This document shows positions 61,975-64,000 of a stretch of DNA of 64,000 nt, in pieces. Each line of letters starts with the position of its first letter. Positions within the stretch are counted from its first letter, which is position 1. The notes beneath the pieces are model-generated. The model ran no database searches. It had not been told where the DNA came from and worked only from the letters and a program-made list of their open reading frames with translations. The position numbers and the translations under genes were made by a program. Origin of the DNA: Heminiphilus faecis (lineage in GTDB: Bacteria; Bacteroidota; Bacteroidia; Bacteroidales; Muribaculaceae); assembly GCF_008728965.1 (NCBI RefSeq), contig NZ_VSMC01000013.1, positions 21,450 to 85,449 of the forward strand. The letters are read 5' to 3'.

Positions 61975-63900
61975 ATGAGAATCGCTTTTTTAATATTAGT
62001 ACTAACCGTGCTTGTGACTTTTCCGACAAGGGCCGAGGATATTACAGGATTATTGCTTGATGCGGAGAGTCGTGAGCCGGTAGCAGGCGCCATAATCAAA
62101 GCGGTAGGAGGCAAAGGATTCGCGGCTTCGAAAAGCGACGGAAGTTTCATCCTTAAAGGTCCCGCCAAGCAGATATCAATCCGTTGCATGGGCTATGAGA
62201 CTAAAAACGAGGAAGTACCGCTGAAGAATGGTGAAATTCTGCTATGCCCAAAAGAGACTGTACTCAATGAAGTTGTTGTGCAAGCCCCCGACATATTCCA
62301 GAAGGGCGACACTCTTGTATTCAACGTCGGGAAATACGCTACTTCCGCCGACGATGCCATAATAGATGTAATCAAGCGTCTGCCCGGCGTAAAGGTCGAA
62401 AAAGACGGCACAATCATGTATCAGGGAAAGCCTATCAATAAATTCTATATTGACGGAAATGACTTTGTCGGTGATGCCTATGGACTTGCCACCAACAACA
62501 TATCGAAAGATGACGTGGCTGCGGTTGAGCTGATGGAGAATCATCAGCCAATCAAGGCCCTCGAGGATATTGAGTTTTCCGATCAGGCGGGAATCAATCT
62601 GAAGCTGAAAGAGGATGCCCATTCACGATGGGTAGGCGTGACAAATGCAGGCGGTGGCTTCTCCCCCCTGCTTTATTCAGGGTCCGTATTCGCTATGCGG
62701 CTTGCCCGTAAGACGCAGAATATGTTTACACTTAAAGCCGACAACACCGGTTGGAATCCGGAAAATGAGATCATGGAGCACAGCTACGACCCCATGTTCT
62801 CATCGATTTATAAAGAAGCGCTGTGGCGCGAGTATATAAGTGCTGACGAGGCCGGAGCACCACTTTCCGAATCACGCACACGCGACAATCGGTCATGGCT
62901 TGCCAACGCCATAGTCTCGTGGGGCAACGGCGATACTGCAAATAGACTTAAACTGAACTATATCGGCGACCGCTTGGACTATTCATCGTCTATCTTCACA
63001 GACTATTTCAGCCCGAAGATAGACAATCTCAATCAGAACGACGTACTGCATACACGACGCCATAGCCTTAACGCTGAATTAAAGACAGAAATCAACAAAA
63101 AGAATTACTTTTTGAAGGACAATCTTAGATTCGATATCGGATGTCAACGCGGAGCATCGTCAGTAAGCGGGTCATTCAATCTCAATCAGGATGTAACGCG
63201 ACGAAAGCTTTCGCTCACAAACGACCTGCGCCTCATCAAAAAGACTGACAAACGTATTTTCACACTCTCATCGCGCAACGGTTTTCTTCACAATCCGGCA
63301 AATCTGTCGGTCAGTGCCGATTACGGCGATCCGACACAACGGATAGGCATCAACGACCTCCGACACACTACCGAGAGCCAATATGGCCTGTTCAAAGGTT
63401 TCTGGCGACTTTATGTGTATGGCGGGGTTGACATAAACTATCGTCACATCAATTTAGACTTGTCGCACTTTCCGGTTAGGCAAAATACAGCCGGCCAATA
63501 CAACGCCCTACTCGCCTCAGCCTATCTGTCACCGAAAGCCGAATATGACCGGCGGGGATGGCGTATAGTCCTCCACATTCCGATTCAATGGCGCCATTAT
63601 ACATTACAAGGCAATCATGACTTTGCCATATTCAGTCCGAATCTATATCTGTACCGGCAGTTGACCGCCAAATCAGACTTTTCAATGCAGGCATCTTATT
63701 CTTCATACGCTCCTGATGCAGCCATGTTTGTCGACTGCGCGGTGTTGTCAGACTACCGCAACCTTTTCATAGCCATACCCATTGAGAAGAACAGCAGCGC
63801 AACATCGGCTTCAACCACTTACCGCTATCGCAATCCGCTTACGGCTTTTTTTGCCAACATATCGGCTTCATATACATATGGAAAAGCCACTCTACTTTGA
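61975..63900 (+). pseudogene. TonB-receptor-like outer-membrane barrel, probably truncated
   Basis: Open for 641 residues from the ATG at 61975 (an upstream TTG also lies in frame). Signal MRIAFLILVLTVLVTFPTRA is followed by a carboxypeptidase-regulatory-like domain (ITGLLLDAESREPVAGAII), the linker LNEVVVQAPDIFQKGDTLVFNVGKYA, a plug (DVIKRLPGVKVEKDGTIMYQGKPINKFYIDGNDF) and barrel strands to the end. GLPGLI-linked receptors are usually around 850-900 residues and end in an aromatic residue; this stops at YTYGKATLL. The stop TGA is also the first triplet of a different, repeat-rich sequence, so an insertion probably cut the last third of the barrel. Confidence 0.7.
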
Positions 63901-64000
63901 CCCTTTTGGCCAAACAGAATTTACCCACCTTGGCCATAATATGATTGACCCTTTAAAGTCCTGGTGTTAGGGGTCAATTTTATTTTACCCTTTTAATTCT
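63898..64000. mobile_element. Possible end of an IS21-family insertion sequence
   Basis: The sequence begins TGACCC and contains repeated short elements: TTGGCCA at 63906 and 63930, TTTACCC at 63920 and 63984, and TTGACCC at 63945 with its inverse GGGTCAA near 63972. Ends starting with TG and carrying several internal repeats are described for IS21-type elements. The transposase genes (istA/istB) would lie beyond the window. Other explanations, such as an intergenic repeat, are possible. Confidence 0.4.

Overview
The window reads as a chromosomal segment of a gut Bacteroidales bacterium, most like Muribaculaceae or Bacteroides relatives. The evidence is a SusC/SusD polysaccharide-utilisation locus (PUL), a type V (Mfa/Fim) fimbrial operon with DUF3575 and DUF3868 partners, a GLPGLI protein, and repeated promoters of the Bacteroidetes form TTTG-N18-20-TAnnTTTG. 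The family level is inference; no rRNA gene is present.

Layout. 1-10846 (minus): fimbrial operon in transcription order DUF3575 barrel, DUF3868/OmpA/TPR protein, Mfa1-like shaft subunit, a strong intercistronic hairpin, Mfa2-like anchor, a second Mfa2-like subunit, a 1104-residue tip-like lipoprotein, then a DUF5106/thioredoxin-like lipoprotein cut by the window edge. 11400-20980: housekeeping and transport genes (DUF1232 protein, inositol monophosphatase family, Lrp/AsnC regulator, GNAT, zinc/manganese ABC binding protein and ATPase without a permease, EamA transporter, Kef-type antiporter, MgtC, coiled-coil protein, a hypothetical protein holding 9-bp repeats). 21223-24096: ribosomal operon rplM-rpsI-rpsB-tsf with a promoter, leader and terminator. 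24476-27824 (plus): two SGNH esterases and a glycerophosphodiester phosphodiesterase.

27915-54961 (minus): a roughly 27-kb beta-mannan/glucomannan locus led by an AraC-type regulator. The first block has GH5, an SGNH acetylesterase, a GH5_7-like mannanase and a CE7-like esterase. The second has SusC, SusD, two surface glycan-binding proteins and a surface GH26, ending in a terminator. The third has GH94 cellobiose phosphorylase, a GH26 that is probably periplasmic, GH130 mannosylglucose phosphorylase, a sugar symporter, mannobiose 2-epimerase and ManA, followed by a CE1-like esterase and a small lipoprotein. Together they deacetylate and cut mannan at the surface, import oligosaccharides, cut them to disaccharides, epimerise mannobiose to mannosylglucose, and phosphorolyse mannosylglucose and cellobiose to sugar phosphates. 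I see a repeated NATACTATT-like element, often paired 21 bp apart, at the regulator promoter and at PUL promoters; it is a candidate operator.

55170-64000: a small membrane protein, a cytidylate-kinase-like protein, a secreted beta-sandwich protein overlapping a GH43, and a two-component system divergent from a GLPGLI protein and a TonB-receptor-like barrel. Four 11-bp-phased repeats in the divergent region look like response-regulator sites. The barrel gene stops early exactly where a sequence resembling the end of an IS21-family element starts, so it is probably disrupted. No tRNA, rRNA or CRISPR array was seen.
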